From Tieghemiomyces parasiticus (lineage: Eukaryota > Kickxellomycota > Dimargaritomycetes > Dimargaritales > Dimargaritaceae): a DNA stretch of 43,634 nt. Shown here piece after piece: positions 10,539 to 22,972 of this stretch; positions within the stretch are counted from its first letter, which is position 1; every line of letters starts with the position of its first letter. The DNA lies in the NCBI GenBank assembly GCA_027575765.1, contig JANBPT010000331.1:1-43634 (forward strand), given 5' to 3'. The notes under the pieces were generated by a model. That model worked only from the letters and a program-made list of their open reading frames with translations. It did not search any database and was not told where the DNA came from. A program made the translations under genes and the position numbers.

Positions 10539-13500
10539 GACGGAGGAATGAGGGTAGTGTATGTGTGCGTGAAGGTGAGGGAGGGTCCAAGTGAGAGCGG
10601 GGTCCTGGTGGGATGGCAATGCGGGTTGAAGGACAGGCAGAGGGGTGAGGATTGGGTTAGACCAGGGCAGGGCAGACCTTCTCTGGTTTTGCTCCGCAGG
10701 TGACAAGGTCGGGGCCCGATGCGAACGTTGGTCAACGGGGTGGAGGGATTTCTTTACGTACGTTGGGCAGGACGATTGGGTTAAAGAGTAGCGGAGTGGT
10801 GCGAAGTAGTTGGGGGGAGAAAGGACGATAGATGTAGAAGGGTGCACAAGACGGAATGTGGAGATGAGGCACTCAAATGGCCAGATGTGACGGTAGATGT
10901 CCACGGGCGGAGAATGCTGGCGGGGTTAGGACGGCAGATGGGGAGTCTGCCAACGTGGTAGGTCACATCTCACCCCGGGGAGGAGAAACCGACCGTATAG
11001 ACGGTGGAGGGGTCAGTTCTCAATCCGCCTGTCCTGCCACGTAAGAAGTCCAGCCAGAAAGATGTTTTCGGCACCACGGCCTCCGGCCATAGATGTGAAC
11101 GAGACGAGCACTAACGGACTCGTCACCAAATCCCATATATAGAGGCTAGCTCTCGGCCCCCAGCTGGGGTGTAAAGAGAAAGTGCTACATTGGAGTGGAT
11201 CGGTCATCCTGGTGGTATCCAAGGCAAGCCATTTTCGACTTGGCTCCTTCAAATTTTCCATCGTCAGTCCCACAACCCGGCCGACTGTACTACGACCCAC
11301 CAACCGCTCACTCCGAGTCGTCTATAATTACCCATTGGACCCAAAGCCCTCTAGGACAAACTGCCAAAACTTATGAGTAAGGTATACACACACTGCGGCC
11401 GATTGAGTTCGGTTGCCCCGCTCATAACCCCCGCACACTTCCAGTTTATCAGGATTGGTGGGTGTGTGGTGTAATATTTGGAAGGGGGTACCGCTGCTGC
11501 TGTTCCTTTGAGCCTGCCGGGCGTCGCTACGGATAGCAGTGCTCCGCGACCTCCTTCTTACGGTCGCGTTTTTTGAGCCCGCTCGGCCTGGCTCGGACGT
11601 AGCAGTACCCCTAACCCCCCCCCCACCCTGTCGCCGAAATCCCCCCGTAGCTGGTAGCTTCGGAGTCATGAAAATCGGAAGCATGCTCATACAACAGGCC
11701 TACCGTTTCCAAAAAGTGTTTTATATGGGTTTATATATGGCACTGCCGTTGGTAGCCTCATAGCAATCCTTTTCCAGCTGGCGTCATGTTTCGAAATTTC
11801 GTTTTTAATACGAGAAGGGACCAACTGCTTAAAACGAAAAGTCCAGAGCTTCCTCATTCCAACATCCGGGCCCATATTCTGACAGCTCCTAACCCCACCG
11901 CACCTCCGGAAGGACGGGCAGAGAGCCTTGGGTTCCACTGGTGTACCCGTAGACCGCTCCAAGCGGACTGTTCCCGTGAGGATATCTCGGACTCCTACTT
12001 TATTTGGATACATAGAGTTGCAGCGAGGATCGATATTATTGCTGAACGGAATGGCATTAGCTACGCCGTCGCCTCGCCGGGCGGATGTCGTGGCCCAGGC
12101 GTACAAGATGGCATGAAGAGGAAACGGAATCGAGACCCGACTGTTGAAAGTAGCCCTGCATTAGGATATATCACGTCTGCCTTCCGGGCCGCAAGACCCT
12201 TTAGGAGTCGTTGAACCGCCTGGATACGCGTGTTGGTCTGTGCAATCTGGGGGGGAGGGATCGGCTGATAAGCACTGAGGGGAAGGCGCTATGTGTACTG
12301 GGGGGGAGGATTCCGCCCGTGCTGCAAAGACTCCCAAACAGCTTGACCCTATGATAGTGGTCTGGATTGGAACCAAAGGGCGGGCGGGAGGGAGGGGCGG
12401 GGCGCCGAGCTAACCACACATACTCCTCTTGCATCGCCAAGTGCACGTTAATCAGCACCCTCACCGCACCTGCAGATCACGGAGAGGGCCGCTCCTGGCT
12501 TACGCTGTCCTGCAGATTCGCAGGTGCTCTGGCGGCCCAGTACTTACTGATTGTGAATTCCCTCATACCAGATACAATTCGCCAACTTTAAAACCGCGCT
12601 GTGGCGCAGGGGAGAGGGTTACGTAACGACATCCTGCACAAGACCCTTGCGTTTCCTTGCGGGTGCCATGTCAATTACATCTACAGTCCACCCTTCGTCG
12701 TCATCAACATACTGTTGGTTTATCGAATCTGAATGGCCCCCTCCAGACATCTTGATCTATGGGCAGCAGGCAAGCAGCCGCCAAATACTGGTATCCGAAA
12801 CTGTGCGACCTGTTGTTTGCTTGTCTGGTAGTTACGCCATCCATAACCAACATATGTCGCCGGGCGATTATGCCCGTTTTCTCCCGCGACTCTTTCCGAG
12901 TTACTCCGAAGGGCAGGGAGTGCGCTCCTTAATCCCTCGCTTCTCTAGGCGCCTTCCCCCCCTCTGTGCCTGGGCTAACGTACCCTATGCATCCTATAAT
13001 ACCTGCAATTCCCTAGCTGGACCGCCCATCATCCCTGACCATGATTTGCCCAGACCTGTTTCTTCGCTGCCTTGCCGCTTCTCCAGGAAGCAGCGGTCTC
13101 CATAGGCTCCTTTCTCTTTTTTTTTTCCTGGACGTCTACGTAGTAAGAACCCAGCCATCGATCGAATCAGCGTTTGCTGAGCCACAGCTGCCCACCTGGC
13201 CCCTCTGCCTTTTCGGCTGACCCCTGGCCTCTGTCGTAGTACAGTTTATCCCACCGAGGGTTTTTTTTTTCGTTTCTTTTTTTTTCCCGGGGCGTCTCTT
13301 ACTGAATCCTACTGCCAACCACCTTCACCTAACCTGTCCTCACACGCACGGTAGCAGACGCGGGGTAGGCTGTAGGGTGTAACTTCCCCCCACCCCCGCC
13401 TGCCACGCTATAATACCCTACTTGGAGCACACGTAATCTCCATGTTCCGGGCTCTAGGAAGTGGCTCTATTCGTATGTCGGGGAGGGAAGGCCTAGTCTC

Positions 13501-14551
13501 TCCAATAAGAAGGGGCGCCAGCTGAGGGGGTGACATCCCCGGACCAGGGGAGGGCAACGGACTGACAGAGCCCCCAGCAATCAGGCGCTGGAGCGGAGGG
13601 CACCGGAGTTCAGCGGTTTCCCGATTGGCAAGGTCTCTCCAAGTTACAATTAAGAAACCACAATGAAGACCAGCAGGTAAAAATACTAGACCTTTCTAGC
13701 TCAAGCCTTCTCCCTAGCTGGGGGTCTAGGACGAATCCACCCCCCTACACAAAGAACGATCTCCTGAAGCCCAGGCTCTGGAGAGCAATATAAAAACTCA
13801 ACTACCCCGCACCTGGCACACAAGGTCAAGCGCAGAACCAGTAGCCAGTTATCTACCCATTTCCATCGACCTGCTCGCCCAGGCACTCATCCGGCCCGCC
13901 CACACGCACTCTGTCCCCCCTAGTCGCCAATTGTACGCTTTCCGAGGATCCTGGCGGCCCCTCCCCCGTGTGCCGAGCCAACTGAACCCCTCCCCCGCCT
14001 CCTCACCCTGCCCGCCGTGTGTGAAACCCGGCGGTGTGCCCGGCCTTTCCGCTCCTAACTCCTCCCGCTCCGGTTCGTTAGACTCTACGTCCGCCCGTCG
14101 CACCGTTGCCAACCTCCCTAAAAAAATCCGCACCCTAGCCTCCTGGCCTGCCTTCCCCATCTGCTGGACCTGCCTACTTGCCGCATTCGCTTCTTGTTGG
14201 TACCACCCTGATCCCCCAGCATCCACCGCTTCTTCCCCCACTGCCCTTGTGACCTTTCTCTTCGCCTCGACCACTTCGAGAACCGCTCCATTCCACGTCG
14301 CCCGCCGTTTCTGCATATAAAGTCGCCTGCTGGGCCCTATTGTCCTTAACGCGACCGTTGTCCTCCCCGTACACCAGCCCTCGCCTTCGCCGCATACGTC
14401 GACCCCCCTCCACTGCTTGTTTCACTCGTCTTTGTAGCTAAACCCGATCCCTCCCTTTGACCCCGGCCCGCCGGCGTTTTTTCACCCTCCAATCCCCCCT
14501 CACTTGGGTGTCATTCCCGAAACCTTCTACCCCTCCCCTTTGTCCACTGCC
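10539..14551. other. 4.0-kb divergent intergenic region between AP-1 mu and fatty acid hydroxylase
   Basis: 10539-10990 is purine-rich on the plus strand, which makes it the CT-rich leader and promoter of the minus-strand AP-1 mu gene. A TATA-like TATATA at 11136-11141 followed by a CT-rich patch lies at about 11130-11380 and could start an unrecognised plus-strand transcript. 11400-13700 has only frames without protein-like character (for example 11786-12214 and 12647-13105) plus several poly-C and poly-T runs. 13850-14551 is the CT-rich upstream region of the hydroxylase gene. Confidence 0.5.
14316..14321 (+). promoter_or_regulatory. TATA box of the fatty acid hydroxylase gene
   Basis: TATAAA lies 236 bp before the chosen ATG and is followed by a CT-rich leader. 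It is a good textbook match. Confidence 0.55.
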
Positions 14552-15604
14552 ATGACTACCATGCGCACCTTCACCGCCGCCGAGGTTGGCGTGCATAACC
14601 ACGCGAAATCGCTGTGGGTAACTTACCAGGGCCAGGTGTACGATATCACCACCTTCGCCCCGGATCACCCCGGGGGTATCGACTACCTGCTGAACTTCGC
14701 TGGCGGTGACGTCGAGGCCGCCATGAAGGACCCCCTTGAGCACATTCATTCCGAGTCGGCCTACACCATGCTCAAGGACTACCACATTGGCATCCTGGAC
14801 ACCGTGTCGTCGCAGGCCACCCCGGCCTACTCGGAAGACGAATTGCAGGCCGCCTCTAGCAACAAGCCCCTGGAGACTGACACGCAGGCCGACTTTGAGA
14901 GCGAGAAGTTTCTCGATTTGGACCGACCCCTGTTCCCCCAGATGGTGAGGGCGTCATTCTCCAAGGAATTTTACATGGAGCAGATCCACAAGCCGCGCTA
15001 CGTCTCCTACGCGGCGCCGTTCTTTGGATTGGACTCCCCCCTCGAGGTGTTCACCAAGACCCCGTGGTTCGTGGTGCCCCTCGTGTGGATCCCTATTGTT
15101 CTGTACTATGCCGGCGAGGCGCTGGCGCGGACCGGCGGAGATACGCTGCTGGTGGCGTCCTACATGGCCTTTGGCGTGGGGTTCTGGACGCTGATCGAGT
15201 ACGTGTTGCACCGATTTATCTTCCACATTGAGGCTCTCCTCCCGGACCACCCGCTGGCCCTCACCATCCACTTCACTCTGCACGGGGTCCACCACTACTT
15301 GCCCATGGACCGGATGCGGCTCGTCATGCCCCCTGTGCTCGGGCTCACCCTCGCCTACCCGCTCGTCAAGCTGGGCCACCTGGCCTTCCCCGCCGGTATT
15401 GCCCACGCTGTCATCGCCGGGACCATGACCGGCTACATAATGTACGATCTTGTTCACTACTACCTCCACCACGGCCGGCCGTTCCTCCACCACTTGCGCT
15501 CCATGAAGACGTACCACCTTGCCCACCACTACAAGAACTTTAACCTCGGATTTGGCGTCACCGTGAAAGTCTGGGATCGCATGTTCAACACCTTGTTGTC
15601 CTAA
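14552..15604 (+). CDS. SCS7: Fatty acid 2-hydroxylase with N-terminal cytochrome b5 domain
   Basis: This intronless gene of 350 residues encodes the ER enzyme that 2-hydroxylates the very-long-chain acyl group of ceramide in sphingolipid synthesis. Residues about 5-80 form a cytochrome b5 domain with heme ligands H39 in HPGG and, probably, H66 in IHSESA. The C-terminal half is a membrane-bound di-iron oxygenase with hydrophobic segments and the histidine clusters HRFIFH, HFTLHGVHH, HYYLHH and HLAHHYKNF. Total length and order match yeast Scs7 and animal FA2H. The open frame extends upstream only to a TTG at 14504 without a conserved sequence, so the first ATG at 14552 was taken; a second ATG at 14561 is also possible. 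Its 3' end faces the penta-EF-hand gene. Confidence 0.95.
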   Translation: MTTMRTFTAAEVGVHNHAKSLWVTYQGQVYDITTFAPDHPGGIDYLLNFAGGDVEAAMKDPLEHIHSESAYTMLKDYHIGILDTVSSQATPAYSEDELQAASSNKPLETDTQADFESEKFLDLDRPLFPQMVRASFSKEFYMEQIHKPRYVSYAAPFFGLDSPLEVFTKTPWFVVPLVWIPIVLYYAGEALARTGGDTLLVASYMAFGVGFWTLIEYVLHRFIFHIEALLPDHPLALTIHFTLHGVHHYLPMDRMRLVMPPVLGLTLAYPLVKLGHLAFPAGIAHAVIAGTMTGYIMYDLVHYYLHHGRPFLHHLRSMKTYHLAHHYKNFNLGFGVTVKVWDRMFNTLLS

Positions 15605-16550
15605 TTATTGGATAGACACCTTTCCGACCTCACCCCCCCCCCCAGGTTCCTTGTCTACTACTACTACTACTATCACGACTGCCTTGTTCCCCACCTTGCG
15701 CGCTGGTTTACGTCTTATTGCACCTGCACATCGCTTAATCATACCACCGTTGTGTACACGTTCTGACCCTCAAACCTACGATTGCACCCATCCCCTTACC
15801 CTTTGGGCAACAGGTACCATCTCAAATTCCTCTTTTCTCTATAGTTATTATTATTGCTCTACCAAGCAAATCCCGTGTTATATCTAATGAACACTTTAGT
15901 TTGTTTTTATTCCACTACGTTTAATAGCTTGGCCACTTCGAGTTTCTACAACGGTGACCTAAGGCAGCCATTTTGCTAATAAGTTAAACCTTGTTCACCA
16001 TGTTGTGGCTCACCGAGACGTGCGCTCCTAGACTCCCCCCACGCCCAACCAGGCCAGAAAATTCGCAGCGCGTCCAACGGGTGTATGACAGGAGGGTAGG
16101 GGGAGGGAGCGACGGGGAAAAAGAAAAATGCACGGATAAGTAAGGAACACCGGTAATTTAGACGGCAGACCATGATGTATCCCTGAATTCGCCAACCCCT
16201 ACAACACCCAGCCGTCTCAATTCTTTAGAACGTAACCTCCAATTTTCTGCATAAAAACACACACAGATTTGGCGAGCCAAGAGAACAAAAGCACGTATAC
16301 ATCACCTCTCAACGATGGACACATAGCTTTATCAGAAAAAGCAAATCGCTGCATTAAACAAAGTCATACATGTAGCTATAGCGATCGAATAGCCCAAATG
16401 ACACAAGTTCGGTTGCCGGACTCATTTCAAGTCGGGGGAGAGGTAGTGGTCAAGACTTGGTGCTGCATTTCTTGTAGCACCACACGGGGTCGAGAGGGGA
16501 GGCGGGGGGCATTGAGGCGGGGGGGGGAGCGCTTGACCTAGGCTTGGGGC
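15605..16550. other. Convergent 3' region between SCS7 and the penta-EF-hand gene
   Basis: These 946 bp hold the two 3' UTRs. There is a run of about a dozen C's near 15632 and a short (CTA) repeat near 15655-15671. No homologous frame is visible; the 90-codon plus frame at 16269-16541 looks random. Confidence 0.55.
15655..15671. repeat. Short (CTA) trinucleotide repeat
   Basis: About five CTA units lie just past the SCS7 stop codon, after a poly-C run. It is in the presumed 3' UTR. Confidence 0.85.
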
Positions 16551-18018
16551 TTAGCGGCCGTTGATGACCAGGGTCAGGAACTGCTCGTAGTTGATCTGGA
16601 CCCAGCCGTCCTTGTCGGTGTCGAAGCGCTGGAACGACTCGGTGAGGCTGCGGACGGTAACGCAGGCCTGAATGAAGTTATCGAAGGTGACGGTGCCGCG
16701 ACCTGCAGTGTTGTTTTTGACGCGATCAGCTAGAATGGCAATGCGTCAATAGTTGAAGTTAGGAAGGAGGGACCAGAGGCCCCCTAAATGTGGAGGAGGG
16801 AGGGTACAAAAAGACCAAGGGGGGTTGGGACAACCAGAGCCAAAGTGGAGGGTGGCGGGTCTTTAGCCGGCTGAAGCAGCCGATGCCGGAAAACCCCGCC
16901 AGTTGACATAATTGGCAACGGGAGACTGGCCGCACACCACACGGTCCCAATATAAATAAACAAAAAAATCCCTCGCAAAAAAATACAAACTTACACTTAC
17001 CGTGGATGTCAAACTTGCGCATCAGCAAGGTGATAACGGCCGGCGGGACGTTGTAGCCAAAGGTGTAGAGTGCACGCGTCAGCTCCTGGGCGTCGATGGT
17101 GCCGGAGCGATCCTGGTCGAATGTGAAGAAGCACTTCTTCCAGTCCTCAATGTACTTCCAAAGCCCGGCGAATTCGTTGAACTCGATGGTACCGCTGTTG
17201 TCCTTGTCAAACATGTTGACCATCATACGCACGGTCTCAATGTTGAACGGAGACCAGTCGCCGTTCATCAGGGCACGCTGTAGCTCACCGGCGGACAGAG
17301 CGCCGCTCTTGTCGCTGGTACGGTATATAGAAAGGACAGTATGGTATGGAGAGAGCGGTTAAGATATTAAGCAGACAGTCATACTCTCAGGCCTCGGGCC
17401 GTACGGCAAGCCAGATAGAGTGTGCCGTTAAACTCGTGTAGAACCATTGCAAATTGCGACTTACCTATCGACGGCCTGGAACCACTGGTACAGGGTTTCC
17501 CGGCTGGGGGTGGCAGCGGCCTGCTGAGCTGTTGTGGTCACCGGATAATAGTGGTGGGCAAGGAAAGGCGGGTGAAGGCACAAGTGGACGGTTAGAGTTA
17601 TATGGCCACCAGCTTAGTAATCCCTCATAGCTGCTACGGTACCGTGGCCCAGTGGGTGACGTATCTGACGTCACCGGGTAGATTATTCTATCAGAATAAA
17701 ATGGCCAGGTCAGCTAATTCCTCGCGGAAGAGTCGGCCGGTGGAGAGGGGGGGATCAGGCGCAGAATAACTACTTACGCGGAGGTGCCTGTTGCTGAGGC
17801 GGGTAGCCGCCGTAGCCACCGCCCTGGGACGCGGGCGGAGGAGGGCGCTGGTAGCCGCCGCCCTGCTGGGGCGGGGGACCGCCGTAACCACCCTGACCAT
17901 AGCCTCCGGACGTCGGGGGCTGGCCGTAGGGGCTGCCACCATAGCCACCCTGCTGGCCACCGCCGTAGGGGTTGCCGCCGTAGCCGCCTTGGCCACCAGG
18001 AGGAGGACGATAGGACAT
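16551..18018 (-). CDS. PEF1: Penta-EF-hand calcium-binding protein (ALG-2/peflin type), 4 exons
   Basis: Minus-strand exons 18018-17778, 17528-17465, 17314-17001 and 16702-16551 join in frame to 256 residues; all junctions are GT-AG. Residues 1-80 are a Gly/Tyr/Pro/Gln-rich low-complexity tail, as in peflin and yeast Pef1. Residues about 90-256 form five EF hands. Loop 1 starts at D101 (DSDKSGALSAGE); loops 2 (DKDNSGTIEFNE) and 3 (DQDRSGTIDAQE) are also canonical. Loops 4 and 5 are degenerate at the last ligand, as usual for this family, where EF5 mediates dimerisation. Animal ALG-2 and peflin act as calcium sensors at ER exit sites and membranes, and yeast Pef1 acts in polarised growth; the role here is inferred. 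The ATG at 18018 begins MSYRPPPGG, with no conserved sequence upstream. Confidence 0.93.
16703..17000 (-). other. Intron 3 of the penta-EF-hand gene
   Basis: A 298-nt GT-AG intron in phase 1, the longest seen in the window. Splicing joins KFDIHG to RGTVTFDNF, restoring the fourth EF hand. Introns 1 (17529-17777, 249 nt, phase 1) and 2 (17315-17464, 150 nt, phase 2) were defined the same way; intron 2 splits the first calcium loop. Confidence 0.85.
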
Positions 18019-21000
18019 GGTATGGGGATAAGAAGTCGGGAGGTGGGTGCAAGAAAGATGTAATGCTAGGTTCAACCCGAAATTGAATAGGATCGCAATG
18101 TATAGCAGGAAGCTGTGGTCGAGAGAGGCAAAGGAATCGGCGGAAAGCGATGATGTGTACAAAGGTGTCGGCGAAAAAAACCGAGGATGAGAGATGAGTA
18201 AGGAGGCTGAGGGAGAAGGCGGGGGGTTCCGGGAGTGACGTGAAGGACCCACGGCACAACTTCCCACACGCGGCTGGGCCCAACGATGACAAGTACCGCC
18301 GTACCCCTCTCCCTTCCATCACTGCCATCCTCCCCCCTCCGCCGCCCCGCCTCGGCCAGCTGCCGTCAGCCAGTGAGTCTTACACTCTACCTTCCTTTTC
18401 TGGCAGCTTGGCCTGGCCCTGCGGACATGCGTACTGGAACAATAGAACCCCCGACTCCTCCTTCTCCACTGTCAGCCCTGCCTAACCCCGTGCCAAGCAT
18501 CAAGGGCGATGGGGCCCTGGCCGCCCTATGGGGGATAATAACAATACGCGTGACACGCCCATCCCGCCAACTCTATTGATATGGCTGATGTCAGGGAGGC
18601 AGGGTCTGTACAATTAACAGGCTAGCTGCACAACAGATGTACAGCGTGGGGGGAGAAGGAGTCAACCTGTATATTACCATTATTCGCCAACGAGTTTGCG
18701 CCATGCGATGATGGATATCACGCCGCCAGTGCGTAGTATTTTGCAGCGTGTATCCCGTGAATTTGCGTTTTGAGGTGCCAAATTTTTAAGTTTAATCAGC
18801 CGAGTCGTTTGCGTTTGCATTGATGGACATATGGCAAAGTGAGAAACGTTAGCAGAATGGCAAAAGGTCAAGCCTATCAGTACGTTGGCTCACAGCAGAC
18901 TGCAGTTATTCCATCCATTTCTTGGATGAGACTCTCTGCCCAGCCGACTCGCCTTTAGGGCGCCTCCCCTCCATTACATCGCATGGAGAGTGGCCCGAGT
19001 AGCTTGCTTTTGTCATAGCTTAGCCCTGCGATAACAGGGCCAGAAAGTTCTGTATGGACCTGGTGGGGAACCGACTTTGTGCTGACATTTCACCCGTGGC
19101 TTCTGGTCAGCAGTACTAGTGGTCTTGTACTTTGCAGCCTTGGTAGTCGCCAGACCACCACTACCATCATCCTGGGACTTTTCATGCTGGAACCACTCCG
19201 TAACCTCGCCATTGGCCCAGAGGCTCAAGAGGATGGTGGTGAAGTAAATACATGGGGGCTGCGAATACGATTTAAAAGTAAAGGGTTACAGGGCAGTCTG
19301 TCATTTATTGAGGCGACCGGTGGACAGATACTTTATATCCATTCCGGCCTTGACTTCCAACCGTTGATGTGAAGTGGCAGCGGCGATGAATACATCATAG
19401 AAAAAGCAGCAGGGAAAAACACAGCATGAAGGAGACGAGAGGACACTGAAGCATGCTATCCTAAGCACGACTAAGCGTAGGATGATGCATCAAACGGTGC
19501 AGGCGACTTTGATGGACTCGGCTTATCATGATCGTTCCGAACCCAGGTGAGAGGTCACTGTTAAGGCTGCAATCACAAGCTGGTGATTATTCCGACCACA
19601 ATAATCAGCAATGGTGGTGGATAATATCCCAGATCAGTTATCAGCCCAGCCACCAATGGCATTGACCTAGGCTGGTATGGCAAGTAGCGTCTACCTGGCA
19701 CTGTCGGTGCAGCTCGAGGACTTGGTGACATCAACAGCAACAGGCGCAACGCAGGATCCACTAGTTCTGGCGCAAAATGCGACGACACATACTGGCTGGC
19801 CACAGCCCGTGAAAACAACCCCGTCACACAAGACGCACAGTTGGCAAGTGGGTAGCGCTCATTTATAATCTCAGTAGGCGCATAAATAAATCTGGTACTA
19901 TGCGAACACCCCTGCAAAATACAGTAGACGATAGGTCATCTGCATAGTCGCTGCAGGCGGGGCAGGGACAAGGTGCCGCGGTTCACAACCCGTTTAGCTC
20001 AGGCCCAATGATCACGTACACCGGTCCAGTGCTGACCCTTGGTTTGCGGTCCTGGTCGTCCTAATGTCAAGGCATCGGCAAGCCTTACACCAACCAGGAT
20101 GTAGAATATATCCACGCCGGACCTTGGCAGGACTGGGCAATGCTGGGGCAAAGGGGCGCGATAGTTAGCGCGGTACACAGTTTAGGAGGTCTGTACTTGA
20201 AGTGTTACCCAGTTGCCACCTATAAGCAGGTAAGCCTTGCATCCCTTCTAATATACAGATAACTAACGCTTGACGTGTCAGTTAGAGAGCCACTCATTAC
20301 CAACCTACCTGGTCGTCACGGTGTAGAGTGTTTCTATCCGAGCTGGCAGTAAAAGAAAGTATTGAAGTGCCCGCAATACCTGAAAAATTCGTACACTAGG
20401 AATCACACCCAGTTGGTATGCCATCGATATCACACATTTCGAGCCAGCGAACTTATAAACTTTACGCAGCCGGCTGCACTACATTTGGTGTGATGGTCGA
20501 TGCCAGAATCTAAACTTAAACTGGAATTTCATGACCAATGTTCCACCCTTCCCGGCCGCTCACCTTGAGGATATGGCTTAGTCGCTTATCACCAGGCGGT
20601 GTCATTGATGGTGTAGGGGAAAACATAAAGAACGAAACCAGAAGCCCCGTAATGGTAAGTCTTTCAGAACGGTGGTGGAAGAAGAAGGTGATGTAGAGCA
20701 ACCCAGGTTACGCAGGAACTGGGGATTTTTACTATAGGGTTTCGAGCACGCGGAACCAAAGAGGGCCCTACACAGAGGATGAGCAACGCGGCTGATCCAT
20801 AGATGGTAATCTAACGAATAAATAAAGTGACATACGGTATGGGCGGGGCTGCTTAACTTGCGTATCTGCACCTCGCCTTGTATTAAAGAGGGACCGCCTG
20901 CCTTAAACAACCGCGCCATCGGTCCCCTACACACAAAAATAGGGCCGCATATCCGTAAGGCATGCTGCCACACAGGCTCACCTACGTGACTTTCAGGGCA

Positions 21001-22972
21001 CCATTGGGGCACCCAGTGTGAAGAAACCAACTAAAACTATACCCTTACTACTGGTGGAGAGGCACGCCTCATCGTTTCCCCTCGGCTGATTCATTGGTAG
21101 CATGCTTAACATCCATTCTCCTCCGCTCTCCAACCCAAGGACACTATTTAGGCGCCTGCTTGCATGTTCGATTTTCTTTTTTTATTTAAAAATAGAAAAC
21201 CGGCCTGGGAGCGAAGGGATGGAGGACTACCAATCCGGAAGGTTGACCAGTGGGTGCCTCTACCCCTCTCAATTGATCAGCCCTGCCTTCCAGGTTCTCC
21301 ATACTACTTCAATACCTAATCGAGGAGTCAGAACGTAAAATTGTGAGGGTGCAGGAGAGGTGAGAAGGGAAGGGGGGGGAGATCAAGAACGTTGGACGGT
21401 AGGCCAATTTCAGACCGTCCCCATTAAGGTCCAGACCAGTGCGACGGTTAACAGCGCGCGCTGCCGACAGCGATGTGTCCCCCCCAGGGGCTTGTTTCGA
21501 CACAAGATCCTGGGCGCTTGACTTGGGTAGTACGTGGTGACTAACCCTGCCGTAAAGGTGGCAGCGCCCTTCCGAGTTCAAGGGAAGGCATACCCACCCA
21601 TTGCGCCACTAGTCCTGTAATGGCCGAGTACTTGCGAGCTCAGCTAGGCTTTTCTTTTTTGTTATTCCACGGCTTGTAAGATCCGCTCTCGGCGGCTAGT
21701 ATTAACCACGTTTGCTACACATGTCAAGGTCAGTCTAGTATAGGGACACCCTTATGAACGCACGGGTGGGCAATAATTGGGAAGGCCAGGCGGGGAAAGG
21801 TGTAGATAATAACTCAAGGGTGGAACCAGAATTACGTTGGGACAACGATGTCAAGGCCCAACCAGGTCGCCCGGATAAGTCAACTCACCTCGGCCACACG
21901 CCACTCCATCTCCCACCATGTGCTCCCTACCCACTTGACCAGTTGCGTACCCTTGTCGGTGGCCCGAGGTTCCCACTTCCACCAGCGCCCTGAACCAAGG
22001 CCCTCTCTCCCTCCCTCCCGCCTCATCCTCTCCATATCAACTCGGCCGCTCGTCAGGCCACGACGATTTTCAACTTTCCACTTTGGGCACACCGGACTGG
22101 TCAGTCACCGCGAGCCGCTCCCTAGTCCTATCTGGCCTCCCGCCTGGCCCCTCGATCTACAACCTCCGCTCTTCCTCTCCATCAGTCCTATCTACCTTTT
22201 TGCTTCAGTGGGAACTTTCATCACATTTCTCCGTTGACGCGAACAAATTAGGACGCTTCTGTCCATCCTACCGACTGTTGAATTATTCACTTGGGCACAC
22301 CGCGGCGCATCGGATCTTTCCGTCTATATTCGAGGATGTACAGCCGGGGGGGATGGGTGCATATCAGAGTAGTTAAGAAGAAGTCATCTATATATATACC
22401 GCGCTCGCTGTCGCTCCCCAATGCCTAGCTGCTTTCTTATCCGTACCCTTTTTATACGGTCTCCCTCGGTCATTTTCCGTACTTAGTTCGTTTAAATAAT
22501 GATAGCCTTAGTGGAGCCCACCCCACAGGTCCATTATTAATCGCTTTAATCCGTACCTAACCTTCTATCTAATCCCCCATATCGTCTTTTATTCTGCGTT
22601 ACAACGTGCCACCTGAATTTTCTTTTTATAATTCCGATATTTTATGCATCCCCCTCTCCCGCCACTGGCTTGCAATCCCTGCATACCTCTGTGCCCACTG
22701 TATGACCCCTCCCTCTCCCTAATGTGCCACAACGTTTGCTTATCTTAATCTCCAGGGTGGCCTTGGCCTTATCGCGGGTAACTAACGTGGTATCATTTCT
22801 GGTATCGTTCGTCTGTCTGCCTTATCCATCGCCCTCCTTGTAACTTTTCCCAGTCTTTTAATAATTTTATGTCCCTTGAGGCCAGTTCGCACCCGGTCGT
22901 CGGCCCCCCCTTAGTTTATGCCCTTCGTTTTCTGATTCTATTTTTTATTTTCGGCCACCCATTTCAATAACC
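18019..22972. other. 5.0-kb divergent intergenic region
   Basis: 18019-18300 is the presumed promoter of the penta-EF-hand gene. 18300-21900 has no frame that I can connect to a protein family. A minus frame at 19013-19228 has an unbroken, mildly protein-like sequence but no visible relatives, and other frames look random. 21900-22970 is increasingly CT- and T-rich on the plus strand and contains the TATA-like element of the subtilase gene at 22389, followed by a long leader. Confidence 0.5.
22389..22398 (+). promoter_or_regulatory. TATA-like element upstream of the subtilase gene
   Basis: A TATATATATA run is followed by about 570 bp of pyrimidine-rich sequence before the ATG at 22973. The distance is larger than for other genes here, so either the leader is long or a nearer promoter is used. 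Confidence 0.35.

Noticed and set aside
11786..12214. 142-codon plus frame overlapping a 139-codon minus frame
   Set aside because: Both frames look random, with similar composition on both strands and no recognisable motif.
12647..13105. 152-codon plus-strand frame
   Set aside because: No family resemblance, random composition, and no typical leader upstream.
13849..14320. Overlapping frames of 155 (-) and 129 (+) codons
   Set aside because: They lie in the CT-rich promoter and leader of SCS7; the bias in base composition explains the open frames.
19013..19260. Minus-strand frame with a hydrophobic start and mildly protein-like sequence
   Set aside because: No homology recognised, no true ATG in frame and no clear partner exons; left as unexplained.
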